Shown here in pieces: positions 36,960 to 46,025 of a stretch of DNA of 64,000 bases; within the stretch, counting starts at the first letter, position 1, and each line of letters starts with the position of its first letter. The notes under the pieces were generated by a model. It was given only the letters and a program-made list of their open reading frames with translations, made no database searches and was not told the DNA's origin. The translations under genes and the position numbers were made by a program. The DNA comes from Mesobacillus jeotgali (GTDB taxonomy: Bacteria > Bacillota > Bacilli > Bacillales > Cytobacillaceae). Where the stretch lies: the NCBI RefSeq assembly GCF_031759225.1, contig NZ_CP134494.1, positions 3,904,501-3,968,500 of the forward strand, given 5' to 3'.

Positions 36960-38254
36960 GCGCTGACACTTCCTTCAACCCTGTAAGAGCTTTTGACTTC
37001 CTTCACAACCCTAAGGTCGCGCAGCTCCATTAAAATATTCTGGTAATCTTTCAGGGAAGCTTGATGAGTAACGACCACAATCTCCGCAAGCTCTTCTTCC
37101 TTCAAAGGAGTCTGGACAATTTTTTCAAAGCTGACATTATGGTTTGCGAAAAGGGAGGTGATCTCAGAGAATACACCTACTTCGTCATGGACATGAAGTC
37201 GCAGGAAGTATTTTGAACTCACTTCGCCATCATCCTTCAGCTGCTTCTCAAATTGTGGAGTGATAAAAGAACTGCCATTAACGCCAAGACGCATATTTTT
37301 GACGACGCCTACAAGGTCGGAGACCACTGCTGTCGCGGTTGGCAGGCTTCCCGCTCCTGGACCGTAAAACATCGTCTCCCCGACTGCCTCTCCATACACA
37401 TACACCGCATTATACTCATTATTGACGGAAGCAAGCGGGTGTGAGGACGGCAGCAATGCCGGTTCTACGCACACCTCGACTTTATTGCCCTCACGGACGG
37501 CGATGCCGAGCAGCTTCATTGTATATCCGAGTTGTTTCCCATATTGAAGGTCTTCCTCGGTTACAGCAGTTATTCCTTTGAATTTGACATCATCCAGGTC
37601 AATCTTCATCGAAAAGCCTAATGAGGCCATGATCGCCATTTTACGTGCCGCATCCAGTCCTTCTACGTCAGATGCAGGGTTGGCCTCTGCGTACCCAAGC
37701 TGCTGCGCTTCCTTCAACACGCTATCATATGCCAGTCCCTCTTGGCTCATTTTCGTTAAAATATAGTTTGTTGTGCCATTCACAATCCCCATCATCTTTG
37801 TGATCCGGTCAGACGCAAGACCATCTACCAGACTGCGCAGGATCGGGATTCCTCCTGCCACGCTCGCTTCAAAAAAGAGGTCGCAGCCATTTTCATTGGC
37901 AACGGTTAAAAGCTCGGAACCATGGACGGCCATCAAATCCTTGTTTGCCGTCACAATATTCTTTTTGCTCCTTAATGCCTGAAGCAAATGTTCACGAGTA
38001 TCCTCAATGCCTCCCATAACTTCAATGACTACCTCAATCTCCGGGTCTTCCATAATATCAGCTGGATTCACCGTCAGGAGAGAAGGGTCCACTTTTACCG
38101 ACCTTTCTTTATCCACATCCTGAACGAGGATTTTCTTCACTTTAATCGGGCACCCAACCTGGTGCATCAATTTATCCTGATGGTTTTCGATAATCCTGAC
38201 CACACCTGACCCTACTGTTCCCAAACCTAGAAGTCCAACCGAGATTGCCTGCAT
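36956..38254 (-). CDS. hom: Homoserine dehydrogenase
   Basis: 432 residues. N-terminal NAD(P) motif [12 protein letters not shown], catalytic-domain block [14 protein letters not shown] and [12 protein letters not shown], and a C-terminal ACT domain (about 350-430, [22 protein letters not shown]) for feedback control by threonine. First gene of the threonine operon, with a clear vegetative promoter upstream. Confidence 0.95.
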   Translation of the reverse strand: MQAISVGLLGLGTVGSGVVRIIENHQDKLMHQVGCPIKVKKILVQDVDKERSVKVDPSLLTVNPADIMEDPEIEVVIEVMGGIEDTREHLLQALRSKKNIVTANKDLMAVHGSELLTVANENGCDLFFEASVAGGIPILRSLVDGLASDRITKMMGIVNGTTNYILTKMSQEGLAYDSVLKEAQQLGYAEANPASDVEGLDAARKMAIMASLGFSMKIDLDDVKFKGITAVTEEDLQYGKQLGYTMKLLGIAVREGNKVEVCVEPALLPSSHPLASVNNEYNAVYVYGEAVGETMFYGPGAGSLPTATAVVSDLVGVVKNMRLGVNGSSFITPQFEKQLKDDGEVSSKYFLRLHVHDEVGVFSEITSLFANHNVSFEKIVQTPLKEEELAEIVVVTHQASLKDYQNILMELRDLRVVKEVKSSYRVEGSVSA

Positions 38255-38313
38255 TTCATCTTCCCCTCTCTTTGTGTCTATACTGAATGAACAATTGTTT
38301 TTATATAGTAGAC

Positions 38314-38342
38314 ATTATATAGACCAAAAACAGCTTTTACAA
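38314..38342 (-). promoter_or_regulatory. SigA promoter of hom-thrC-thrB
   Basis: Minus strand TTGTAA (38337-38342), 17-base spacer, TATAAT (38314-38319). A cre-like TGTAAACGCTTA lies at 38368-38379, just upstream. No T-box or riboswitch structure was recognised in the leader. Confidence 0.8.
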
Positions 38343-38426
38343 GGAATATTTTGGGGGCACTTCCCTCTGTAAACGCTTAATCATATGTGGCTGTAAGGAT
38401 AGAAAATTACAAAAATTCATAGCATA

Positions 38427-38458
38427 AAAAATCCTTCCCAAAGATTAGGAAGGATTTG
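38427..38458 (-). terminator. Terminator of the hydroxyacid dehydrogenase gene
   Basis: AAATCCTTCC / GGAAGGATTT ten-pair stem, CAAAGATTA loop, minus-strand T-run follows. Confidence 0.9.
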
Positions 38459-38465
38459 AAGTTTA

Positions 38466-39440
38466 TTAGAGCACTTCTTTATTTACAATTGTTTTTGGAT
38501 TGTCTCCTGTCAGGACGGCTTTAACATTTGTGCTGCACAGCTTGATCATGGTTGTCCTCGTTTCGGTGCTTGCGCTGCCGATATGAGGAATCGCCGTCAC
38601 GTTTGGCAATTGAAGCAATGGATGTTCGGCGGAAATAGGTTCTTTTTCAAAGACATCAAGTCCAGCACCTGCAATTTCCCCATCTTTAAGCGCATCATAT
38701 AATGCCTGCTCGTCCACAACCGGGCCGCGGCCAGCATTAATGAAAATAGCGCTCTTTTTCATCTTCGTGAAGACATCGGCTGTAAAAAGATTTTTCGTTT
38801 CCGGCGTCAACGGAGCAAGTGATACTACAAAATCAGATTTTGTCACAAGATCCTCGAATGAACTATAGACAGCGCCCAGTTCTTTTTCAGCTTCAGGTTT
38901 GCGGGAGCGGTTATGGTAAAGGATTTCCATGCCAAAGCCTTTGGCCCTGCGCGCGACAGCTTCTCCTATTTTACCCATGCCGACAATCCCGATTTTCTTT
39001 CCATAAACATCATGCCCGGCAAGCAGGTACGGACTCCAGCCTCCCCACTTGCCAGCCTTTATATATTCCGCCGCTTCGACAATTCGTCGGGCTGAAGCCA
39101 TCAACAAAGCAAATGTTAGGTCTGCTGTTGTTTCTGTCAGCACATCCGGCGTGTTCGTCACGATGATTCCGCGCCTTGTCGCTGCTTCCAGGTCAATATT
39201 ATCAAAGCCAACTGCCAGATTGGCGATCACTTTCAGGTTTTCACCTGCAGACAATACTTCTTCATCAACTTTGTCCGATAGCATCGTGATCAAAGCACTG
39301 GCTTTTTCGGCTTCCTTTAAAATAACTTCCCTTGGGGCAGGGACATCTTCATGATCCCACATTTTCACATCAAAAAGCTCAGTGAGATCGGCAATTGTTT
39401 CTTCAGGCAATTTCCTGGTGATATACACATAGTGTTTCAT
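38466..39440 (-). CDS. D-2-hydroxyacid dehydrogenase (glyoxylate/hydroxypyruvate reductase type)
   Basis: 324 residues from ATG 39440 (AAAGGAG eight bases upstream). NAD(P) motif GIVGMGKIGEAVARR near residue 150, catalytic Arg in INAGRGPVVDE, Glu in LDVFEKEP and His in IPHIGSAS. Reduces glyoxylate or hydroxypyruvate; exact substrate cannot be told. A cre-like site lies just before the ribosome site. Confidence 0.88.
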   Translation of the reverse strand: MKHYVYITRKLPEETIADLTELFDVKMWDHEDVPAPREVILKEAEKASALITMLSDKVDEEVLSAGENLKVIANLAVGFDNIDLEAATRRGIIVTNTPDVLTETTADLTFALLMASARRIVEAAEYIKAGKWGGWSPYLLAGHDVYGKKIGIVGMGKIGEAVARRAKGFGMEILYHNRSRKPEAEKELGAVYSSFEDLVTKSDFVVSLAPLTPETKNLFTADVFTKMKKSAIFINAGRGPVVDEQALYDALKDGEIAGAGLDVFEKEPISAEHPLLQLPNVTAIPHIGSASTETRTTMIKLCSTNVKAVLTGDNPKTIVNKEVL

Positions 39441-39452
39441 TGTCTGTCTCCT

Positions 39453-39467
39453 TTGAAAGCGTTTAAT
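39453..39467 (-). promoter_or_regulatory. Candidate CcpA cre site before the dehydrogenase gene
   Basis: TTGAAAGCGTTTAAT fits WTGNAANCGNWNNCW with one mismatch (A for the final C). It lies between the likely -10 and the ribosome site, a road-block position. Confidence 0.5.
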
Positions 39468-39526
39468 ATAATAGAATAATTTTATTCTACCACAATCCAC
39501 ACTTTCTTTACCGAGAAAAGCTTCGA

Positions 39527-40537
39527 CTATCGTAATAACCAATCGACCGGAGGAAGTTTCGCCGCTTTTACCGGTGCCTCGCTAAGTTGATAAAAATGGC
39601 TTAGGAACCGCTCATGGTCACCGCTTTGATTCAGGTACTTCCGCAGGCGGTCCTCGAGCTGCCGCTTCGTTTGTTCTGATTGGGTAATATAATAATTTTC
39701 AACTGTCTCATAATAATGGAGCGGGAATAGCAATCTGGCGTAAAGCAGCCTCCATGAAAAAGGCGACAGCATCGTCAGTGATTGGTATTCTGCCAGGAAG
39801 TTCTTGATTTCCGGCTGGCTCGTCTGGATGTTGGCAAAATAACGATCCCTGACCCATTCAGCTAGATCCCTGCTTGCGTGGTCAAATACCCATTCAAATG
39901 GATTTTTGACAAAATAGGTTCCTCTCCACACATTATTCGTGAAACGCTCATAGCAAACAGTGCCATGGTCAACCCTTGTCGGCTTATCATCGATCTCTGT
40001 ATCAGTGAGATATTGAATGGCATTTTCAGATAATCCCATGTAGTACGGAAAGGACTCCATGAACATTTTCTCAAAATCGTTCTCCGGTTCAGTGTAAAGC
40101 TTTCCGCTCCATACCTTCTCCATCTGGTCGAGCCGCTTTTCCCATAGCTGCTTCCATTGTCCCACCCTGTTCATGCTTTCAACCTTGAACGGGATTTGCC
40201 GGCCTCTTGCATGAAATTTAGCCAGCTTCCTGCCTGTTTTCATTTTTCCAGGCATCGGGACTGCTCTGTTTACAAGCACGCAATATTTTCTGCCCTCCCA
40301 ATCACAAATTTGCTTTCCTTGTTTGTCAGCGAGCAGCACCGATACATTCCGGTCCCCCGCTTTTTGCATATGGTCAGCGATCCTTGCCAGCTCACTTATT
40401 TCTTGCTCTTTTGCACTATTAGCGTCCATAATCAAATAAAGCCCTTCATTATGCTTATATCCGTGATATCTTCCAAGAGATACTTCTGAATCTGCCGAAA
40501 TCCCATATACTTCTCTTAACATCTTTTGAAACATCAT
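39527..40537 (-). CDS. yutH: Spore coat-type kinase-like protein YutH
   Basis: 336 residues of the CotS/YutH group, an aminoglycoside-phosphotransferase-like fold. GRKLAKFHARG resembles the helix before the catalytic loop, and RVDHGTVCYERFTNN stands where HGD-type catalytic residues would be, so activity is doubtful. In B. subtilis it is a sporulation gene near hom. Its 3' end overlaps only the upstream untranslated part of the dehydrogenase gene. Confidence 0.83.
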   Translation of the reverse strand: MMFQKMLREVYGISADSEVSLGRYHGYKHNEGLYLIMDANSAKEQEISELARIADHMQKAGDRNVSVLLADKQGKQICDWEGRKYCVLVNRAVPMPGKMKTGRKLAKFHARGRQIPFKVESMNRVGQWKQLWEKRLDQMEKVWSGKLYTEPENDFEKMFMESFPYYMGLSENAIQYLTDTEIDDKPTRVDHGTVCYERFTNNVWRGTYFVKNPFEWVFDHASRDLAEWVRDRYFANIQTSQPEIKNFLAEYQSLTMLSPFSWRLLYARLLFPLHYYETVENYYITQSEQTKRQLEDRLRKYLNQSGDHERFLSHFYQLSEAPVKAAKLPPVDWLLR

Positions 40538-40717
40538 CGCACCTCATTTCCAAGCCGCTCTTTTACAAATATATGTCTTGCTTTAAAAAACTTGTGTGAA
40601 CAATGCAATGAATAAGAGGCACCATTCTGGAAATGATTTAAAGGAATGAATTCTTTCACTAAAACGGATTAAGCGGAATATTTTAGGTTAAATAGGATAA
40701 AGAGTATGCTGAAAGAA

Positions 40718-40832
40718 AAGCGGAAGCGCCTTGTTCAGCCGCGACAAGCGCTGGAGGGCCTGACAGTGAAGTCGCTCTTTGACTTCATTGGCAGGACCGA
40801 AGCGACTCGACGGGCTAGGCGCTGAGCTGGAC
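40718..40832. repeat. Dispersed palindromic repeat, family B, full copy
   Basis: AAAAGCGGAAGCGCCTTG ... GGGCTAGGCGCTGAGCTGG, with an inner GAAGTC ... GACTTC stem. A shortened inverted copy lies at 47227-47278. The rest of 40538-40863 shows only AT-rich DNA. Confidence 0.82.
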
Positions 40833-40863
40833 AATTCCAGTTAAAAATAGAAAGGTGATGCAG

Positions 40864-41373
40864 ATGTTAGAAAAGAAACGCGCCATCCATATGACAGAGG
40901 AAACAGCCCGGAAATGGCTTCATGAACGGGGAGTAGAAATAGAAGATATCGCCAATCTCGTCTTTTTCCTCCAGGAAAAATACCATCCCAACCTGCAGAT
41001 GGAGGACTGTATTGAAAATGTTGAACGAGTCCTATCCAAGCGTGAAGTACAGAATGCGATTTTAACAGGAATCCAGCTGGATATCCTCGCCGAGCAAAAG
41101 AAGCTTGGAGAACCGCTGCAATCAATTATTGAAACGGATGAAAGCTTATACGGCGTGGATGAAATCCTCGCATTTTCCATCGTGAATATATATGGATCGA
41201 TCGGCTTTACCAATTACGGTTATATCGATAAAGCAAAACCAGGTATTCTGGCGGATCTTAATGATAAAGAAAAATCCGGCAAATGCCATACCTTCCTTGA
41301 TGATATCGTCGGGGCAGTTGCAGCCGCAGCTTCTAGCCGACTGGCGCACAGAGCAGCAAATGTAGAGGACTAA
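40864..41373 (+). CDS. yutG: PgpA-like phosphatidylglycerophosphatase A family protein YutG
   Basis: 169 residues from ATG 40864 (AAAGGTG about five bases upstream). The C-terminus HTFLDDIVGAVAAAASSRLAHR and GVDEILAFSIVNIYGSIGFTNYGYIDK fit the PgpA domain, but unlike the Gram-negative enzyme it has no clear membrane segments. A role in phospholipid head-group chemistry is inferred from the family only. Confidence 0.8.
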   Translation: MLEKKRAIHMTEETARKWLHERGVEIEDIANLVFFLQEKYHPNLQMEDCIENVERVLSKREVQNAILTGIQLDILAEQKKLGEPLQSIIETDESLYGVDEILAFSIVNIYGSIGFTNYGYIDKAKPGILADLNDKEKSGKCHTFLDDIVGAVAAAASSRLAHRAANVED

Positions 41374-41387
41374 TAGCTAGAGCAAAC

Positions 41388-41426
41388 AAAAGGGACTCGA
41401 TGCCTGCCACGGCACAAGTCCCTTAC
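41388..41426 (-). terminator. yutF terminator (also faces yutG)
   Basis: AAGGGACT-TGTGCC / GGCATCG-AGTCCCTT stem with one bulge, minus-strand TTTTGTTT follows. Confidence 0.85.
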
Positions 41427-41428
41427 TT

Positions 41429-42193
41429 TTATACTTCCCAATCGTCCAGCGAATCCACTGTGTAGGTTGGCATTTCTTGATAGCCTTTCAGAAGTTCCTT
41501 CGTCGTTACTCCTGTGTGGACAAGGAGTGTGTCCATTCCTGCCCTCATGCCTGCGAGGATATCGGTATCATAGTAATCACCGACCATAAGCGTCTCCTCT
41601 TTCTCAGTTCCAAGTACCTTCAATGCCTGTTCCATGATCACCGATTCCGGCTTCCCGATAAAAATGGGATCAGTCTGTGTGGATACAGCGATGACGGAAG
41701 TCAGTGACCCGTTGCCCGGAAGCAAGCCTCGCTCTGTCGGGATGGCAATATCCCCGTTGGTCGAAATGAAGGTTGCCCCGTTCCGGACCGCAAGACAGCC
41801 GACAGCCAGTTTTTCATATGTAATGCCGCGGTCGATTCCTGAAACAACGAAATCAGCGTCTTCCCCTGCAAATTTCAGTCCCTTTTCCTGGATCGCTGTC
41901 TGGATCCCCTCTTCGCCGATCACATATACAGTCGCATCCTGTTTTTGCTCATAAATATAGTTGGCAGTTGCCTGGCTTGTCGTGAAAACCTGCTCCTCCG
42001 TCGTTGGGATATCAAAACTGCGGAGTTTTTCAGCCACCTGTGCCGGTGTCCGCGAGGAATTATTCGTTACAAATAAATACGGAATTTCAGCCTCAATCAG
42101 CCTTTTTATAAAATCAGAAGCGGCTTCAATCCGTTCTGATCCTCGATACATCGTTCCATCCAAATCAATTAAGTACCCTTTGTATCTTTTCAT
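41429..42193 (-). CDS. yutF: HAD-superfamily hydrolase, YutF (NagD-like)
   Basis: 254 residues from ATG 42193 (AGGAG nine bases upstream). Catalytic DxD in LIDLDGTMYRG (D10 nucleophile, D12), motif II Thr/Ser in FVTNNSSRTPAQ, Lys in IGKPES and the metal Asp pair in MVGDYYDTDI. C2-cap type as in NagD/p-nitrophenyl phosphatases; substrate unknown. Confidence 0.9.
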   Translation of the reverse strand: MKRYKGYLIDLDGTMYRGSERIEAASDFIKRLIEAEIPYLFVTNNSSRTPAQVAEKLRSFDIPTTEEQVFTTSQATANYIYEQKQDATVYVIGEEGIQTAIQEKGLKFAGEDADFVVSGIDRGITYEKLAVGCLAVRNGATFISTNGDIAIPTERGLLPGNGSLTSVIAVSTQTDPIFIGKPESVIMEQALKVLGTEKEETLMVGDYYDTDILAGMRAGMDTLLVHTGVTTKELLKGYQEMPTYTVDSLDDWEV

Positions 42194-42320
42194 GATCATC
42201 ACTCCTAACTATATCGTTCCCATGTCGTTCAAAAACGAATACTCCCATTTTATATAAGCCTGGCTGCAAGTGCAAAGGACAAAGCTCACTGTTCACCAGT
42301 CAAAGGACATATAAATAGAA

Positions 42321-42349
42321 AAGAGACCGCCATTATAACGGTCTCTCTG
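42321..42349 (-). terminator. yutE terminator
   Basis: AGAGACCG / CGGTCTCT stem, CCATTATAA loop, minus-strand TTTTC follows. Confidence 0.88.
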
Positions 42350-42355
42350 TCCTAT

Positions 42356-42793
42356 TTACTTTTTAAAAGCGGAGACCGGTCCTAACTCATTCGTTAAGTA
42401 CTCTCTCACTTTTACTGAAAAAAGTTTGAGATGAGGAAGCTCAGCCTTGAAGGTGTCAATCAGGCCGGCATGGTCTACCGCAGTGTACTGCTGGACAAGC
42501 ATCTTTCTGAACAGGACGATTTTTTTCAATCCTGCGCTCATTTCTTTAGTAACCACTTTTTCATCATCCAAAATGTCAATGATGTCTTCATAGCTTCCCG
42601 GGTCACGCATGATGAAACCATCGATCATCGCGTTGCCTACATCGAGTACGGCTTCCACCATCGTATGTGCCGCACGCTCAAGGGCCGATTTTTCCATTGG
42701 CGATTCCCATGGACCGTTGCTTTCAAAAAAGTCAATTTGCCTGTCTAAAAACTGCAATGTTTCTTCGATTTGATCCCTGTCGACAAAGTACAT
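42356..42793 (-). CDS. yutE: DUF86/HepT-like protein YutE
   Basis: 145 residues, four-helix DUF86 fold with MVEAVLDVGNAMI, where HepT toxins have a similar helix. The HepT ribonuclease motif RX4HXY is here R96-x4-Q101-x-Y103: the histidine is glutamine. No MNT-type nucleotidyltransferase antitoxin is adjacent, so it is more likely a chromosomal, non-toxic family member. Context matches B. subtilis yutE after yutF. Confidence 0.85.
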   Translation of the reverse strand: MYFVDRDQIEETLQFLDRQIDFFESNGPWESPMEKSALERAAHTMVEAVLDVGNAMIDGFIMRDPGSYEDIIDILDDEKVVTKEMSAGLKKIVLFRKMLVQQYTAVDHAGLIDTFKAELPHLKLFSVKVREYLTNELGPVSAFKK

Positions 42794-42815
42794 TCATTAT
42801 CACCTCATAAAGATG

Positions 42816-44105
42816 CTAGACGGTTTTCAACAATCCCGGGCGGGCATAAAAATACCCTTGCGCCAATTCTACCTTATTCCGTGAGAGGACCGATGCTTCA
42901 TGCTCATTTTCGATTCCTTCCGCAATGACCGTGGATCCCGCTTCTTTGGCGACAAGCAGCAGCCCCTTCAGCATGGATTCCTTCACAGAGTTCTTATCAA
43001 TATTCTCAATGACGGATCGGTCAATCTTGATGACATCCGGCATGATTTCACTGATGGTATTCAAGCTGGCATATCCTGCTCCAGTATCATCGACCGCTAT
43101 TTTGATTCCCATTCCTCTTAACACCTTTATATTATAGATAAAATTATCAATTCCCTCAATCGAGTCCCTCTCGGTGATCTCCAAAGTGATCTGGTTTGGC
43201 TGGATGCTGCCGTAAGCTTGCATCAGATTCTTCAGGTCCCGGACGAATCGGTTATTGCCAAGGGTAATCGGCGTAAAGTTGATGAAAATATCATCAAGGC
43301 AGCCAGTCGATGTAATTTGCTCAAAGGTTTTTCTTAACACAATGATTTCCAAATCATAGAGCATATTCGTCTGCCGGGCTACTGAAAAAAGCTGGAGTGG
43401 ACTCTCTAGCCCTGTTCCCTCCGGCCCTCTGGTCAGCATTTCCCAGGCGCGGATTTCCTTTGTATTGACGTCTATGATCGGCTGCGCTAAAAGCTTGATA
43501 TTTTGCTGCGCGATAATCCGCTTCATTTCATAGACCATTTCATTGAATTGTGTCTGGATCCGTTTCTCAGCCATCGCAAATGCTTGCTGATGTGCCTTTA
43601 AGACGGCACCATGCACGGAACCGACCGATTTATCGATAAAAATAAACCCTGTATCAAAGATAGGCTGTATAGTAGGATACTCAAGGAAAATCCTGCTCTC
43701 CGCCTCCCTGAGGATTTTCTTCATTTTCACATCGATTTCAGAAACACAATAGCGGTTATGGTCAATCCGCATGAACAGGCTCAGGCTGTCGCTATAGTAA
43801 TCATGCAGGACAATCATGTCCTCCCGATCAATCTCACTCTCGATCACCGCTTTGAAATGCCGCTTCAAAGCCTTATGAAACTTCCAGTTCTCATCACCAA
43901 GCTGCGAAGCCAATTCCTGGTGATTTTTTATCGTATATGCAATAACAGCAACTTCAAATCCATTATTAAAAGCCTTTTTCACGCCAGATACTACAGGATC
44001 TCTCAGAATGAACTGTGGAGGGTAATAACAAATGGATGAATGAGGCAACATGATTTTCCCCCAACCAAGCAGGTTGTCTAATATGCTAGTAAGACGGCGG
44101 GCCAT
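42816..44105 (-). CDS. EAL-domain c-di-GMP phosphodiesterase with degenerate N-terminal domain
   Basis: 429 residues from ATG 44105 (GAGAGG about ten bases upstream). The N-terminal half looks like a degenerate GGDEF-type or sensory domain without GGDEF. The C-terminal EAL domain (about 185-425) has EML in place of EAL, INFTP, LEITER, DDTGAGYAS, IKIDRS and IAEGIE, so the metal- and base-supplying Glu, Asn, Asp and Lys appear kept and hydrolysis of c-di-GMP is plausible. Predicted cytoplasmic. Not part of the conserved yut order. Confidence 0.85.
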   Translation of the reverse strand: MARRLTSILDNLLGWGKIMLPHSSICYYPPQFILRDPVVSGVKKAFNNGFEVAVIAYTIKNHQELASQLGDENWKFHKALKRHFKAVIESEIDREDMIVLHDYYSDSLSLFMRIDHNRYCVSEIDVKMKKILREAESRIFLEYPTIQPIFDTGFIFIDKSVGSVHGAVLKAHQQAFAMAEKRIQTQFNEMVYEMKRIIAQQNIKLLAQPIIDVNTKEIRAWEMLTRGPEGTGLESPLQLFSVARQTNMLYDLEIIVLRKTFEQITSTGCLDDIFINFTPITLGNNRFVRDLKNLMQAYGSIQPNQITLEITERDSIEGIDNFIYNIKVLRGMGIKIAVDDTGAGYASLNTISEIMPDVIKIDRSVIENIDKNSVKESMLKGLLLVAKEAGSTVIAEGIENEHEASVLSRNKVELAQGYFYARPGLLKTV

Positions 44106-44310
44106 AGGTTTCAATCCTCTCAGAAGATGACTAGAACTTTTTCTTAATTGTACCATATTTAGCTAAAATAGACCTTTTTTCCTAGATAGGATTTCGAAAT
44201 ATTTTTACTTCTTTTTTATGGTGAGAATGGGGTTAAGCCGGGGCTTTGAATGAAAGTGGCGTGGATTGGGACTTTTGTGTTAGTGGCTCACGTAATACGA
44301 GTTTGTTTTT

Positions 44311-45125
44311 GACAGCTTTTCTTCTTTTCACACCAAACCTGTCTTAAGTTGGGCTTTCTTTTGACAGCTTTTCTTCTTCTCACACCAAACTTGTCTTAAG
44401 TTGGGCTTTCTTCTGACAGCTTTTCCTCTTCTCACGCCAAACCTGTCTTAAGTTGGGGCATCTTTTGACAGCTTTTCTTCTTCTCGCTCCAAACCTGTCT
44501 TAAGTTGGGACATCTTTCGACAGCTTTTCGGCTTCTCACGCCAAACCTGTCTTAAGTTGGGCTTTCTTTTGACAGCTTTTCTTCTTCTCACACCAAACTT
44601 GTCTTAAGTTGGGCTTTCTTCTGACAGCTTTTCCTCTTCTCACGCCAAACCTGTCTTAAGTTGGGCTTTCTTTTGACAGCTTTTCTTCTTTTCGCGCCAA
44701 ACCTGTCTTAAGTTTGGGCTTCTTTTGACAGCTTTTCTTTTTCTCACGCCAAACTTGTCTTAAGTTAGGCTTTCTTTTGACAGCTTTTCTTCTTTTCGCG
44801 CCAAACCTGTCTTAAGTTTGGGCTTCTTTTGACAGCTTTTCTTCTTCTCAGGCCAAACCTGTCTTAAGTTGGGCTTTCTTTTGACAGCTTTTCTTTTTCT
44901 CACGCCAAACCTGTCTTAAGTTGGGCTTTCTTCTGACAGCTTTTCTTTTTCTCACGCCAAACCTGTCTTAAGTTGGGGCATCTTTTGACAGCTTTTCTTC
45001 TTCTCGCTCCAAACCTGTCTTAAGTTGGGACATCTTTTGACAGCTTTTCGGCTTCTCACGCCAAACCTGTCTTAAGTTAGGCTTTCTTTTGACAGCTTTT
45101 CTTCTTAACCTGCCCTAGCTGTCAC
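44311..45125. repeat. 16-unit array of 52-bp tandem repeats with seed GACAGCTTT
   Basis: GACAGC begins at 44311 and at every 52nd base to 45091, sixteen copies without a single indel. Typical unit: GACAGCTTTTCTTCTTCTCA, then CRCCAAACCTGTC, then TTAAGTTGGGCTTTCTTTT. The left seed and AAACCTGTC form a dyad with one mismatch. The seed is shared with the array at 15127, 28 kb away. It lies between the diverging EAL gene and the DUF3055 gene. Confidence 0.97.
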
Positions 45126-45341
45126 AACTTGAACTTGACTGCAAAATGACAGAAAATCCACTGAAAAATTCAGAAATGATTGTTTTTCTGGTAAGATTGA
45201 TATTGAGTGAGAATGCTGTCGAAAATGGAGGAGAAACTTTTGGTTCATTGCGTCACAGCCCATCATCACCTAGAACACAAACCGCACTTAGTGATGGTTT
45301 AGAGGAAATACATACTTTTCACAACATATAGGAGGATCAAG

Positions 45342-45608
45342 ATGACTGAAGAATTTTTTTTATATGATGATACTGAAGAAACAAAAACGCGCTATGTAAG
45401 CTTTGTAGGTGAGAATCAGCGCTTTGACCTCGCCATCATGCAGACTGGACGGTATTATGGCAAAAGCATCGTGATGGATATCCAGGGAAGCCGATTTGCG
45501 ATCCTTGGCCAGGATGACCTCGATGAAGAAGGCTATCTAGAATACGCCTACAATCTTTCTGAAGAAGATGCAGAGGAACTTCGCTCATTCCTGCGGCCGA
45601 TCCTTTAA
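45342..45608 (+). CDS. DUF3055 family protein
   Basis: 88 residues starting TEEFFLYDDTEETKTRYVSF and containing ENQRFDLAIMQTGRYYGK, the DUF3055 pattern. Acidic C-terminus. Function unknown; small, probably cytoplasmic. ATG with GGAGG eight bases upstream. Confidence 0.82.
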   Translation: MTEEFFLYDDTEETKTRYVSFVGENQRFDLAIMQTGRYYGKSIVMDIQGSRFAILGQDDLDEEGYLEYAYNLSEEDAEELRSFLRPIL

Positions 45609-45686
45609 ATCTGGAACGAACTGTTTGTTTGAATTGTCTTTTCAAAGAAATACTAAAAAGACAACAAGCAAAAGAAGGTGAGTTTC

Positions 45687-45974
45687 ATGAGCAAGGAAGA
45701 CAGTGAAAAGCACTCTGATTTTTCCAATGTCGAAAAGCAGCGTAACTATATAACGGCCGAAGACTTTCCCGAGGGTGCCTATGGTTCTCCCTTCCGGAAA
45801 GATGAACCGGTAGAGGGCAAAAGCACGCCATGGCATGAGGGGCAGCGGACCTACAGCAACTTCAACTATGAGTTCAAGTCCCTTCATCAGGGAACACCAA
45901 GAAAAGAAGCGGGTGCCCACCCAACCCATGATGATCCGAGTGAAAGTGAACAGCCGCCGTATAGCGATCTATAA
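45687..45974 (+). CDS. Small hydrophilic protein, unknown
   Basis: 95 residues from ATG 45687 (GAAGGTG seven bases upstream; the frame could extend three codons earlier). Highly polar, proline- and acid-rich (NYITAEDFPEGAYGSPFRKD), likely disordered. Related cytosolic proteins occur in Bacilli; no function known. Confidence 0.68.
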   Translation: MSKEDSEKHSDFSNVEKQRNYITAEDFPEGAYGSPFRKDEPVEGKSTPWHEGQRTYSNFNYEFKSLHQGTPRKEAGAHPTHDDPSESEQPPYSDL

Positions 45975-45984
45975 GAGACAAGAA

Positions 45985-46014
45985 ATGCTCCAATCCTGAA
46001 GATTGGAGCATTTT
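45985..46014. terminator. Bidirectional terminator before yutD
   Basis: ATGCTCCAATC / GATTGGAGCAT 11-bp stem, CTGAA loop, then TTTTG. Confidence 0.88.
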
Positions 46015-46025
46015 GCATTCCTGCC

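Noticed and set aside
38255..38465. T-box or amino-acid riboswitch before the threonine operon
   Set aside because: No T-box sequence (GGTGGNACCGCG-like) or riboswitch core was found; the leader from the promoter to hom is only about 60 bases.
42356..42793. HepT-MNT toxin-antitoxin module
   Set aside because: No nucleotidyltransferase gene is adjacent and the catalytic histidine is absent.
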